The notes under the pieces are model-generated. The model worked only from the letters and a program-made list of their open reading frames with translations, was not told the DNA's origin and searched no databases. Position numbers and translations under genes: made by a program. Positions 25,642 to 34,510 of a stretch of 37,604 bases of DNA are shown piece after piece. How positions within the stretch are numbered: the first letter of the stretch is position 1; each line of letters begins with the position of its first letter. Source of the DNA: JAQICJ01 sp041686345 (lineage in GTDB: Bacteria; Myxococcota_A; Polyangia; HGW-17); contig JAWLEA010000017.1 in the NCBI GenBank assembly GCA_041686345.1, positions 1-37,604 on the forward strand, written 5' to 3'.

Positions 25642-25801
25642 TTGAGAAGTTTCTTAATCATTTTGTTCTTCAGAAATGTAAGAAAGTTTTACTGAATAAA
25701 TTGGTTTGTAAAAATTGCTTGAGAAGTAGAATAAGCACTATATTTTTTTAAGCAAGTTGACACAATGTGTTGTGCCTTTGTTACATGTGTAACAAATTAT
25801 T

Positions 25802-26191
25802 TCAGGAACTAACAAGTTTCTTCAGTTTTTGAGTTGATTGGGGACCGATGATTATATCCTTGATGATTTTGTTTTTTATCAGGATAGTGGTTGGAGTTGC
25901 CATTACTCCGAACTTTCTGGCCAGATCATAGTCTTTGGTGATATCAACCTTAAAAACATTGTCATTGTGGTCGGCTAATTGTGAAATTACAGGGGTCATG
26001 GAGCGACAGGCTCCACAGGAAGGGGAGTAAAAATAAAAAAGTGCACTTTTTTGATTATCAATTGCTTTTTTGGGTTTCCCAGTCAGGCGAGGAACTGCTT
26101 TCCCTTTCATTTTTTTCAGTTTGAACACCATGATTTGTTTGAGGATAATAAAAAAACCAATAATTCCGGCAAAAATGTAAACGTAAAACAT
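25802..26191 (-). CDS. Membrane-anchored thioredoxin-like protein
   Basis: 129 aa. An N-terminal membrane helix (about 3-22) is followed by a basic linker (KLKKMKGK), then a thioredoxin fold with the active site Cys59-Gly-Ala-Cys62 in SPSCGACRSM and the cis-Pro motif ATPT. The positive charges after the helix suggest the thioredoxin domain faces the cytoplasm by the positive-inside rule, but orientation is uncertain. AGGAGA lies seven bases before the ATG. It is monocistronic and faces away from the triple-DsbA gene about 800 nt away, with which it may share redox tasks. Confidence 0.9.
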   Translation of the reverse strand: MFYVYIFAGIIGFFIILKQIMVFKLKKMKGKAVPRLTGKPKKAIDNQKSALFYFYSPSCGACRSMTPVISQLADHNDNVFKVDITKDYDLARKFGVMATPTTILIKNKIIKDIIIGPQSTQKLKKLVSS

Positions 26192-26995
26192 AGGGGTTTC
26201 TCCTTTAGTTTGAGAATATTCTCGCTTTGTTGTTTAATCAAGAATTATGCCGACGGCTCAAAAGAATGTTAATTTTTTAATATGAGAAGATGGAGAGGAT
26301 AGTAGATATCCAATTTGAGAAGATGCAATTTAAGAAGATGGTAGATAAAAAAACGTCCGCTGAAGCCGATGATGTACTTTTCCAACCTCGCGAATCAAAG
26401 TGGGCTTCTCTTGAAACTTACCTGCTTCCACTCCACCTTAACGAGCGGCTTGCGCGGCGTCGGAACAGCGGTGAATCCCTGAGGTTTAAGCGTAGGAGAA
26501 AAATATTGTACTTCTGTCAAACCCAGCAGACGTCATTTCTGGTAATATACCCAATTTCAAGAAAAAGTACAACCTGTATTCCAATTTGTGATTCACGGTT
26601 ACAGATACAAAATAGTTGAAACATTTATTCTTCTTGCCGGTTTTTTTATAGGATAAAGGGTTGAAAATTCCAAAAAAATCATTAAATTCCTCTCTCAGAA
26701 TCAAAATTACATGCAAAAATTGATTGACAATCATTTGTTTCCCCAATAACAGCTGATTCTCACATGGTTTTGTCCCCAAGCAAAATAGTTCCCAAGTACC
26801 TTTACAGGTTTCCAATTTAATGCTTGCTCAAAACCTTAAAATACATAATATGAACAAGCATTATTGAATACAGTTTTAATCTTACTATACTGATTATTTT
26901 AGTTTGTGTTCCTCATTCATTGAGGTTCATTCGGGTCAACTCAATTTTTGACCTTCAAAAAAAAACTTTATATCAGTACTTTGAAAGGAGTAATC
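26192..26995. other. Long intergenic region with GC-rich island
   Basis: About 800 nt without a gene that I trust. An open frame at 26290-26619 resembles no known protein and has no good ribosome-binding site. Roughly 26380-26510 is much more GC-rich than its surroundings, with GCGGCTTGCGCGGCGTCGG inside. The promoter-like boxes for the next gene lie at 26864-26891, and an 8-bp inverted repeat (AATGCTTG and CAAGCATT) lies at 26819-26862. Confidence 0.5.
26864..26891 (+). promoter_or_regulatory. Candidate promoter of the triple-DsbA gene
   Basis: TTGAAT (26864-26869) and TATACT (26886-26891) with a 16-nt spacer, about 104 nt before the ATG. An 8-bp inverted repeat, AATGCTTG (26819-26826) and CAAGCATT (26855-26862), lies immediately upstream and could be an activator site. 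Confidence 0.4.
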
Positions 26996-29704
26996 ATGAG
27001 TGATAAAGAATCTTCTGACAAGAAAACCAAAGAAGAAAAATTAGAGAAAAACGATGTGAAAACCAAAGAAGAAAAATCAGAAACGAAGACAGAGGAAACA
27101 GAAAAATCCTCAAAAAAAGAAGAAAAATCAGCAGAGAAGACCAAACAAACAGAAAAATCTTCCCAACAAAAGGAAAAATCAGAGAAAAGGAAAGAGAAAA
27201 AAGAAAAGAAGGAAGAAAAAAGCGACGAGCTTCTCTATGAAGATGAAATCCAGGAAAAAGAAATTGATGAAGAACCTGCAGCTGCTTTGTCCATGTCTGC
27301 AGTAGTTCCGATAGTAATTTGCTTTTTTGTTCTGGGTTTGATTCTGGGTGGTTTTTTCCTGAAACTTGGTAACAAAGGTGAAGTAGAACAATGTCCCGAG
27401 ACTTCACAGACTGACAAAAAAACCAAAGTTGATGCCGAAGATATCAAGAGAGTAAAATACCGAATTCCTCGTTCAGCTCCTTATGTCGGTCCCAAGCATG
27501 CACCTGTAACCATAGCTGTATTTGATGATTTTCAATGCCCTTATTGCAGCAAGTTTGCAAAAGTTTTGAAGAACGTCATGGGTTCCAATAAAGGGAAAAT
27601 CAAGTTTGTTCTGGTTAATTTCCCCCTTTCAAGAATTCACAAAGAAGCCCAGATGGCAGCTGAAGCCGGAATGGAAGCTTTTAAACAGGGTAAATTTCTC
27701 GAACTTCATAACCTGATGTTTGACAATCAACGACAAATCAATCGAAAAAATGTTGAAAAGTGGGCCAAACAGATTGGCATGGATGTAGGTAAACTTAAAA
27801 AAGCTCTGGATGAAGACAAATATGCCCAGCAAGTTAAAAAACAAATGATCTCCGGCAGGATGATTGGTGTTCGTGGTACTCCCACTGTACTTGTCAACGG
27901 CAGAAGATTCCGCATGTCAAGAAATTTGAAACAGGCTGAAAGCTCATTGAGAAAAATTGTTAAGCAGGAAATGGAAATTGTAAAGAAACGCAACCTGTCT
28001 CCACAGAAAGCTTATGCCGCCCTTACAGCCAATGGAGTCAAAAATCTGAGAGAACTCAGAAAAAAATCGAAGCGAAACGCCAAAAAAGCCAGAAAGAAAA
28101 AACCTAAAACCAGAAAAGTCGTTGATCCAAATCAAGTATATCAAGTTAACTATACTGATAAAGATCCCTGGAAAGGTGGAGAAAAACCTCTGGTTACCAT
28201 TGTAGAATTCAGCGATTACCAATGTCCATATTGTGGCAGAGTTGAACCAACCATCAAAAAGATTCTTGATACATATAAAGATGATGTCAAGTTAGTATAT
28301 TTACAGAATGCTCTTGGTTTTCACAAACTTGCTAAACCTGCAGCTAATGCTGCTCTTGAAGTTCTTGAGCAAAAAGGACTGGATGCTTTCTGGAAATTCC
28401 ACAAGCATCTTTTCGAAAACCGCAAAAAGATCAGTATGGAAAATCTTGAAAAATGGGCAAAAGAAGTTGCCGGGCTTGACATGGCAAAATACAAAGAAGC
28501 CATGAAAACCAATAAACATCTGCCAGAAATTAAAAGAGCTCAGAAATTGGCTGCAAAATTTGGAGCCAGAGGCACCCCTGCTTTTTTCATTAATGGTCGT
28601 TTTGTTTCAGGTGCCAGACCCTTTAAGTCCTTTAAAACCATCATAGATCAAGAAATTGCAAAGGCAAAGAAGGCAATTAAAGAAGGCAAAGCTACCAGGG
28701 ACAACTATTATGATTCCATCATGAAATCAGCGCTCCCCAAAGCCAAGTATATTACCAAAAAGATTCTTAATCGCAAAAAGCGTCCGCCTCGTCCCCAATT
28801 GGATCGTTCCAAAGTTTACAAAACACCCACAGAAGGACTTCCCTTCTTTGGCGATCCTGACGGCCATCTGGTTTTTGCTCTTGGTTTCGATGTACAATGT
28901 CCTTATTGCACCAGAATTATGAATATTCTCACAACTCTTTACAAAGGCGGCAAAGCCAAAGATGGTTCAGAAGTCGAACCTATTGGCAAGGGAGTAAAAT
29001 TCGTAATCATGCATTTTCCCCTGAGATTCCACAAACAGGCTATGAAGGCCCATCAGGCCATGCAGGAAGTGTTTGAACAGAAGGGGCATGAGGCATTTTT
29101 CAAATATCTCAATATCCTCGGCAAAAACCGCAGAGACCTTGGAGAGGAAAAGTTGCTTGAATATGCCAAACAGGTTGGAGCCAATATTCCCAAACTCAAG
29201 AAGGCTCTTGCAGAAAATAAACATAAGGAACTTATTCAAAATACCATGAAAACTGCCAAGCAAATTGGAGTCAAAGGAACTCCTGCTGTTTACCTCAACG
29301 GTAAAAGTCTTAGAGGACGCAGTGTTAGACTTTATCAAAAATATATCGAGCAAGCTCGCAAGGAAGCCGAAAAATATATCAAGCAGAATGATGGTGTTAA
29401 CAAGAACAATTATTTTGCCACTATCATGAAATCGGCTCTTCCCAAAGCTGTTTACAAAAAACCTCCCAGAGGAGGAAATAAAGCACGTCGTCGTCGCGGA
29501 GCTCGTGGTCGTCGCGGAGCTCGTGGTCGTCGCGGAGCTCGTGGTCGTCGCGGAGTCAAAAAACTCAACAGGAAGCAATTAAAGAAAAGACTTCGCAAAG
29601 TTCGCGGTGGTAAGAGAAAACGCATACGCAGAAAAGGCAAAAACATGAAACGCAAACTCAAAGTCAGAAAAGTCAATCCTGCTCCCAAGAAAGATCAGAA
29701 TTAG
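26996..29704 (+). CDS. Membrane-anchored protein with three DsbA-like thioredoxin domains
   Basis: 902 aa. Residues 1-98 are extremely Lys/Glu/Ser-rich and probably cytoplasmic. A membrane helix lies at about 99-122. Three DsbA/Thioredoxin_4-type domains follow in the periplasm, each with a CPYC active site (Cys181/184, Cys410/413, Cys635/638) and a GTP cis-Pro motif (RGTPTVLVNG, RGTPAFFING, KGTPAVYLNG). Lys/Arg-rich linkers join the domains. The last 80 residues are strongly basic with RRGARG repeats. DsbA-type domains oxidise or isomerise disulfides; the chain probably arose by duplication. ATG 26996 has AGGAG five bases upstream; the open frame from 26948 is rejected. The gene is monocistronic, with its own terminator. 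Confidence 0.93.
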   Translation: MSDKESSDKKTKEEKLEKNDVKTKEEKSETKTEETEKSSKKEEKSAEKTKQTEKSSQQKEKSEKRKEKKEKKEEKSDELLYEDEIQEKEIDEEPAAALSMSAVVPIVICFFVLGLILGGFFLKLGNKGEVEQCPETSQTDKKTKVDAEDIKRVKYRIPRSAPYVGPKHAPVTIAVFDDFQCPYCSKFAKVLKNVMGSNKGKIKFVLVNFPLSRIHKEAQMAAEAGMEAFKQGKFLELHNLMFDNQRQINRKNVEKWAKQIGMDVGKLKKALDEDKYAQQVKKQMISGRMIGVRGTPTVLVNGRRFRMSRNLKQAESSLRKIVKQEMEIVKKRNLSPQKAYAALTANGVKNLRELRKKSKRNAKKARKKKPKTRKVVDPNQVYQVNYTDKDPWKGGEKPLVTIVEFSDYQCPYCGRVEPTIKKILDTYKDDVKLVYLQNALGFHKLAKPAANAALEVLEQKGLDAFWKFHKHLFENRKKISMENLEKWAKEVAGLDMAKYKEAMKTNKHLPEIKRAQKLAAKFGARGTPAFFINGRFVSGARPFKSFKTIIDQEIAKAKKAIKEGKATRDNYYDSIMKSALPKAKYITKKILNRKKRPPRPQLDRSKVYKTPTEGLPFFGDPDGHLVFALGFDVQCPYCTRIMNILTTLYKGGKAKDGSEVEPIGKGVKFVIMHFPLRFHKQAMKAHQAMQEVFEQKGHEAFFKYLNILGKNRRDLGEEKLLEYAKQVGANIPKLKKALAENKHKELIQNTMKTAKQIGVKGTPAVYLNGKSLRGRSVRLYQKYIEQARKEAEKYIKQNDGVNKNNYFATIMKSALPKAVYKKPPRGGNKARRRRGARGRRGARGRRGARGRRGVKKLNRKQLKKRLRKVRGGKRKRIRRKGKNMKRKLKVRKVNPAPKKDQN
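29492..29554 (+). repeat. 18-bp tandem repeat coding for Arg-Gly-rich tail
   Basis: Three perfect copies of CGTCGCGGAGCTCGTGGT and half of a fourth encode RRGARG repeats near the C-terminus of the triple-DsbA protein. The perfect identity at DNA level points to recent slippage expansion. Confidence 0.92.
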
Positions 29705-29710
29705 TTTTTA

Positions 29711-29745
29711 AAGCCTTCGGTTGTTCAACCGGAGGCTTTTTCTTT
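29711..29745 (+). terminator. Rho-independent terminator of the triple-DsbA gene
   Basis: AAGCCTTCGGTT and AACCGGAGGCTT form a 12-bp stem (one G-T wobble) around a GTTC loop, followed by a T-rich tail. It begins 7 nt after the stop codon. Confidence 0.95.
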
Positions 29746-29959
29746 TCCCCTTCTTTTCCCCCCTCCCCCCCCTCTCAAATCATCAATCCTTTTGAATTAA
29801 TTAGTTAGTTCCCGTCCCAAAAGGGAAGGTCACCGTCATTTTGGGATGATTTTCTCTCTCATGAAGAATGTGGATGAAAAAGGAAGAAGGGATATTTTAA
29901 TGCGAGTTGATTTGCTTGGAGCAAGGGAGAAGAACAAAGAAATGGCGTCGGGAAGGGGA
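29746..29959. other. Convergent intergenic region
   Basis: Between the triple-DsbA gene and the giant minus-strand lipoprotein. It holds the tail of the homopyrimidine tract (29736-29776) and a remnant of the 164-nt element (29807-29837). A short open frame here has no ribosome-binding site and is not called. Confidence 0.5.
29807..29837 (+). repeat. Palindromic element remnant, copy F (left end only)
   Basis: Starts AGTTCCCGTCCCAAAA and continues AGGTCACCGTC, matching the first 31 bases of copies B and E; the rest of the element is missing. Confidence 0.75.
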
Positions 29960-32900
29960 TTATTCAACTATACCGGTATCTATCACAAAGATTTCAACAA
30001 AATAGTAGAGGGGAGGATTGCCGAAAACATCTGATTCTGCATGGAGATTAACACCATAATAAGAAAGATAGAGTTTTGAGCCTTGAATTTCCATATCGGT
30101 ATAAAAACCCATACTGCCTTCGTAAGGATCTTCATTGCCTCTGAGGACGTTGATTTCCCATTGGGGATCGGCTTCTGAAGAATCGTATTCGGCAAAATAA
30201 AGCTCTTGGGTGGTGGCATCTTGCCAGCAAGCATAGAGTTTGGGTCCGGTAGTTATGATGTTGGCGTCAGCTCCAAAATAATGTTGAACAGGCATGGGCA
30301 GTCCTTCATTATTGGTGCCGTCTTCAGTGCGGAAACCGTCGTCCAGAATGAGTTCGCTGCCGTCACTGGTATCAAGGTTGTAAAGTTGATAGCGCAAAGT
30401 ATGTTGCATATTGTCCTGATAGAGGAAATGAACCTGATTTTCATCTTCTTTGTCGATATCAAAGGAGGCAAAAAGCCCCAGAGGACGATCAAATTCATCT
30501 TTGGTGGCTATTTCAACCGGTTCGGAAAAGGAACCATCTGTTTCAGTCTGATAGGAAAATTTAAGTGAACCTGAATATTGATCGTACCAACTGAGAGCAA
30601 TTCTGCCATCGGCAAAACGATCATGGGTAAGAAAAAGCCCATTTCCTTCCGGCCAGTCGCTCAGTGGTTCATCATCTTCAGGATATGGATATTCAACGGA
30701 ATCAACAACTTGGATATCCCAATCGGTGAAGGCTGTCGGCTGGTCGGTTGTTGCCTGAGCAAAACGGATTTCACTCATGAGGCTGCTTCCATTGGGGGAA
30801 GTGAGATTGTTCACCATGTAGGAAACAGCAGGAAATCCGTCAGATTCACGAATATGAAGATCATTGAAAAGGCCGGCGTTGCCGAATTCTTGTCCGGAGG
30901 GATCGCCACCATCATCCATATCATAGGAAAGCCAGTCAGTTCCATCAAGAGTGAGTGTGATTCTTAAAGCTCCATTATCATAGTTGTGATGTGCAATGAT
31001 TGGAGTTTGCGTATTGAGTCTGCCAATGGAAGTATATTCGCCTACGTCTTGTCCTTTGGCCATGATACCGTTGCGGACTTCACTTTGTTCCAGGACAACT
31101 GGACCATCGGGGACTCCATCGATAAAATTCCAATCATGGGGTCTGATGACGACATAATCGTTATTTTTGGGGATAACCTTGCTGATCATGAGATCGCCGT
31201 GAGTCATATTATATGAAGATACCCAGACATGTTGCCCCATCAAAGCAAGGGAAGAGTGGGAACCCGAGATGCCCCAGGGAACATCATTGACACATTGACA
31301 CTGGCCTTCGAGACAGACAGCAAACTCGTTGGAAGGACAGGAAACCCCGGCACAATCATTGTCGTCCAGACAGACAACTTCATCGTTGTTTTCTTTGGAA
31401 CCACTGCCGTCAGCACAGGACAAAAAAGCAACTGTGCCAAGCATCAGAAGAGGAAGAATCAAGAATCTTTTTCTTTTGAATTGAAAAAAGAGGCCAGCAA
31501 TTCCAAGAACAAGGAAAAATGGAATTGTATTGTTGTTTGATTTGCTTGTCTGGCAGCCGAATCCGGAATCATTGGTTGAGGTGGAATTGACTGTAAATAA
31601 TTTAGCGCTGTCAATTGAATATTGACTGATATTGCCAGCCTCGTCTCTTAATCTGACCTCGAAATATCCATGTTCATCGGAGATTGTCTCGAGATAACTG
31701 ATGGATTTTTCGGAATCGTGATCCCATGAGGACCAGGTTTGATCTGGTTGTTTGAAACTTGCTTCAACGTTGTGTTTGGAAACGTAATCATAAGCGTTGA
31801 GCTGGAGTTTGCCATCTATAACCATGGGAGCTATTTTGGGTGCAACTGAATCCATGGTAACTTTCAAAACAACTGGTTCTTTGGTGAGGGAATAGGGATC
31901 GTTTTTAAATCTGCTTCTGATCCTGACAGTATGAATTCCTTGCATGAAAAGAGCCGGTTTGGCAATTTCAAGAAGATTGGTATCCTGGAAGTTAGAGTAT
32001 AAACCTCCATTCAAACTGTATTGATATTCATATTCACGATCATCACGAGCCGGATCAAGCTTGATCTTGATTTTGGGAACAGCATTGTCTTGCCCTTTGA
32101 GGGTTGCTCGCAATCTTTCAGGTTCATAATTATTAACTTGAGCCAGAGAAGCTGAAAATTCGGCTTTGGGCAGTTCAAGTTTTTTCTTGGAACCCGGGGG
32201 AACCGAAACAAGGCTGGCGTTAATCAGAACAGCATCGTTGCTGACAGAAGGTTTGAAAGATAATTTGTCCATTTTGACTATGCGCCAGGTAAGATAATCT
32301 CCTTGACTGTTAAGTTTGGTGATTTCGTACGTCGGCATGGGGAAGGGTTGCAATGCTGATGTTAACATGGGCATGATCATGTCGACAACAGAAGGAAAGA
32401 TGTCTTCAATTTCGGAGGGTTCTTCTCTGATCAGATCCGAATTGAAAACTTGAGCCGATATATTTTCGGTGCCGGCAGATCGAAGTACGGGCATTACAGT
32501 AAGATTGCCTTCTTCATTTACTTCTTGCATGAGATCCATCTGGAGATGCATATCCAGTGCCAGAGTGAGAGCTCGGGCATACCTGCCGTTGACATAAGGA
32601 TACAGATCAATGCGGAAATCCTGAAGATAGGTATCAAGCAGTGCTGACTCTTCTGTGCCTTGACCAACCATGAATTTTATCGGTTTTTGAGGTCTCAAAA
32701 CCAGTTTCAAGGGTGCATCACCGACTCTTCTGTCGATGATTTCGGCAAGAGAGGGAATCAAAATGGCAAACATGCCAACTTTGACCATATCACTCTGTTC
32801 AGTACCGTAGGTAAGGCAGAGGGCTCCTGAATTAACCATGTGAAAACCAGCCAGATCAAGCATCTCGGTGGTGAGAGCAATGCTGACATCGGCTGGAGAA

Positions 32901-34096
32901 TCGTCTTCAAAAGTAAGGTAAGCCTGATCCATGGTGCCGTCATATTCTGTAAGAACAGGCCGGGTAAATGTTTTTTGACGATCGTTGCTGGCACCTGCAA
33001 CTCCACTTACTGTAGACAGACCGCTTTGAGCAAAGTCGAAGGTTTGAATGGGAGGAACACATTTGGCGTTTTCACTGTGAGCAGCGACGCCCCATTCATC
33101 AGTTGTTTCTTCGCGGGTTTCGGGATCGGCGTCTGAATTGAAGCCGGTGATTATGCCTGAGGTGATTCCACCATTTTTAATATCAATATGTCCACCGGTG
33201 AACATTTTCATTTCAAGAAAAGATTCAAGTCCTTTGATTCCGGATTCAGCCATGAGACTGCCCAGATTGATCTGTCCGTCGGTGCCGGCTTCGGGGATAA
33301 TATTGTCGATTGTGGGTTGCAGCAAGGGGATAATAAGATTGTTGGCAATCCAGTCTACCAGAGCATCGCCCACAAAAGCTTGAACCAGTTCAATATATTG
33401 ACCAATGTTATCGAGGATGAGAGCATTGAGGAAATCTTCCAGGATGGGAATACAGTTTTCAAGGGAGATGCCCAGACCACTCAAGTCGATATTGGTGATG
33501 GAGTTGATATCCATTCTCATTTGACCGTCGGAAGGCCGGGTGCGCAGACCCAAGGCGACTGTACCTTCGAATGCCTGGTTGTGGAAACCGATGTCAACTT
33601 CGCAATCGTTGGTGATGTTATTGCCGGCAGCAAAAATATCAATGTCGAATCCAATGTATATATTGGCTGCTACATCAACCCAGATTTCATCACAGGCAGT
33701 TTCAGCAAAAACTCCGTCGCGACATTGTTCGATATTGTTGGAATCATCGACATTATCTTTAACAGAGAAAATCAGATCGACATTACTGATATCCATTCCA
33801 CATTCAAGTGGACAGAAGTCGATGCCGTAATTGTGGTTGGAGTCGCCAACCCAGAAATTAGGAATAAAGCCGAGATGACCCAACTCCCCTTCAATAAATT
33901 GAGGCAGGATTTCCTTGATAGTATTGAACCCATCTGAGGTGATACGTACCTGCATGCCGTTTTCAACGGTCTGAGAAGGGGGCAGGGGAGCCGGAGCCGG
34001 TTCGATTTGTTCACAACCGCCGCCGCCACTGCAACTAAAGGTAATGGAACCGATGACAAGAAACAAAATTGGAAAGATTTTTCTGATAGATGGCAT
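29960..34096 (-). CDS. Giant two-part lipoprotein: TULIP-like region, MYXO-CTERM-like tail, internal lipobox, beta-rich second half
   Basis: 1378 aa from ATG 34096 (GGAG upstream; ATG 34108 adds four residues). The signal peptide has lipobox TFSC (Cys22) followed by a Gly run. The first part (about 35-610) suggests two beta-barrels joined as in BPI-type proteins (MQVRITSDGFNTIKEIL; ALTTEMLDLAGFHMVNSGAL). Ig-like strands occupy about 635-840. At 845-877 a Gly-Cys848 motif, a hydrophobic helix and KRKR form a MYXO-CTERM-like sorting tail. Without a stop, a second hydrophobic run ends in FLSC (Cys894), a lipobox, followed by a Cys-rich stretch (CLDDNDC, CLEGQCQC). The final 430 residues are beta-rich and propeller-like. 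It looks like two adjacent genes fused in frame, or a single chain processed twice. Confidence 0.85.
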   Translation of the reverse strand: MPSIRKIFPILFLVIGSITFSCSGGGGCEQIEPAPAPLPPSQTVENGMQVRITSDGFNTIKEILPQFIEGELGHLGFIPNFWVGDSNHNYGIDFCPLECGMDISNVDLIFSVKDNVDDSNNIEQCRDGVFAETACDEIWVDVAANIYIGFDIDIFAAGNNITNDCEVDIGFHNQAFEGTVALGLRTRPSDGQMRMDINSITNIDLSGLGISLENCIPILEDFLNALILDNIGQYIELVQAFVGDALVDWIANNLIIPLLQPTIDNIIPEAGTDGQINLGSLMAESGIKGLESFLEMKMFTGGHIDIKNGGITSGIITGFNSDADPETREETTDEWGVAAHSENAKCVPPIQTFDFAQSGLSTVSGVAGASNDRQKTFTRPVLTEYDGTMDQAYLTFEDDSPADVSIALTTEMLDLAGFHMVNSGALCLTYGTEQSDMVKVGMFAILIPSLAEIIDRRVGDAPLKLVLRPQKPIKFMVGQGTEESALLDTYLQDFRIDLYPYVNGRYARALTLALDMHLQMDLMQEVNEEGNLTVMPVLRSAGTENISAQVFNSDLIREEPSEIEDIFPSVVDMIMPMLTSALQPFPMPTYEITKLNSQGDYLTWRIVKMDKLSFKPSVSNDAVLINASLVSVPPGSKKKLELPKAEFSASLAQVNNYEPERLRATLKGQDNAVPKIKIKLDPARDDREYEYQYSLNGGLYSNFQDTNLLEIAKPALFMQGIHTVRIRSRFKNDPYSLTKEPVVLKVTMDSVAPKIAPMVIDGKLQLNAYDYVSKHNVEASFKQPDQTWSSWDHDSEKSISYLETISDEHGYFEVRLRDEAGNISQYSIDSAKLFTVNSTSTNDSGFGCQTSKSNNNTIPFFLVLGIAGLFFQFKRKRFLILPLLMLGTVAFLSCADGSGSKENNDEVVCLDDNDCAGVSCPSNEFAVCLEGQCQCVNDVPWGISGSHSSLALMGQHVWVSSYNMTHGDLMISKVIPKNNDYVVIRPHDWNFIDGVPDGPVVLEQSEVRNGIMAKGQDVGEYTSIGRLNTQTPIIAHHNYDNGALRITLTLDGTDWLSYDMDDGGDPSGQEFGNAGLFNDLHIRESDGFPAVSYMVNNLTSPNGSSLMSEIRFAQATTDQPTAFTDWDIQVVDSVEYPYPEDDEPLSDWPEGNGLFLTHDRFADGRIALSWYDQYSGSLKFSYQTETDGSFSEPVEIATKDEFDRPLGLFASFDIDKEDENQVHFLYQDNMQHTLRYQLYNLDTSDGSELILDDGFRTEDGTNNEGLPMPVQHYFGADANIITTGPKLYACWQDATTQELYFAEYDSSEADPQWEINVLRGNEDPYEGSMGFYTDMEIQGSKLYLSYYGVNLHAESDVFGNPPLYYFVEIFVIDTGIVE

Positions 34097-34510
34097 AAAC
34101 AACTCCATTAGGATAAAATAACGCTTGGACTAGTAAACGTTTTGTGTCACAAATGTTTAGGCAAAAAAGTGTTATTTGTTGACAGAGACTGGTATGAGTT
34201 TGTTGATGAATATCAAATCCCTTGACATGAATGATTTCGCAGGGATTATGTTTTTGAGTCTGCAAACTCGTATCCAAGCTTATTTGAGACTAAATATTCT
34301 GAACTAAAAACTATTTTAACAAACAGTTGCGAAAAATTATAGCATATTATCAAAGAAATGCTGCAGCCAATTATATTTTTTTAATTGAATCGAAAAAATA
34401 ACCATCTTTCTGCCATTAAAGTTATTCCGTGCACCTGAGGTAAACTTCCTGCTCAGACAATAATCTCCATCCTGGAATAGCAACTATCAAAGAGGAAACT
34501 TCAATTATTT
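34097..34510. other. Divergent intergenic region with element remnant
   Basis: About 410 nt between the giant lipoprotein and the spermidine-synthase-like gene. Its right part (about 34400-34485) is a decayed right half of the 164-nt element. The rest is AT-rich with no gene that I trust. Confidence 0.5.
34400..34485 (+). repeat. Palindromic element remnant, copy G (right half, decayed)
   Basis: Blocks AGTTATTCCGTGCA, CTGAGG, AAACTTC and the end CCTGGAATAGCAACT align in order with the right half of copies D and E. The left half is not recognisable. Confidence 0.7.

Noticed and set aside
26290..26619. 109-codon open frame in the GC-rich intergenic island
   Set aside because: No ribosome-binding site, no recognisable domain, and its composition changes abruptly along its length; kept only as an island of interest.
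28967..29578. 203-codon antisense frame with repeated SSATTT
   Set aside because: It is a shadow of the third DsbA-like domain and the 18-bp repeat; the forward gene has clear motifs.
29452..29688. Antisense frame rich in Arg/Pro over the tail of the triple-DsbA gene
   Set aside because: It is the complement of the RRGARG repeat and basic tail; there is no start signal.
33188..33937. 249-codon plus-strand frame inside the giant lipoprotein gene
   Set aside because: It is an antisense shadow; the minus-strand protein has a signal peptide, a lipobox and coherent strands.
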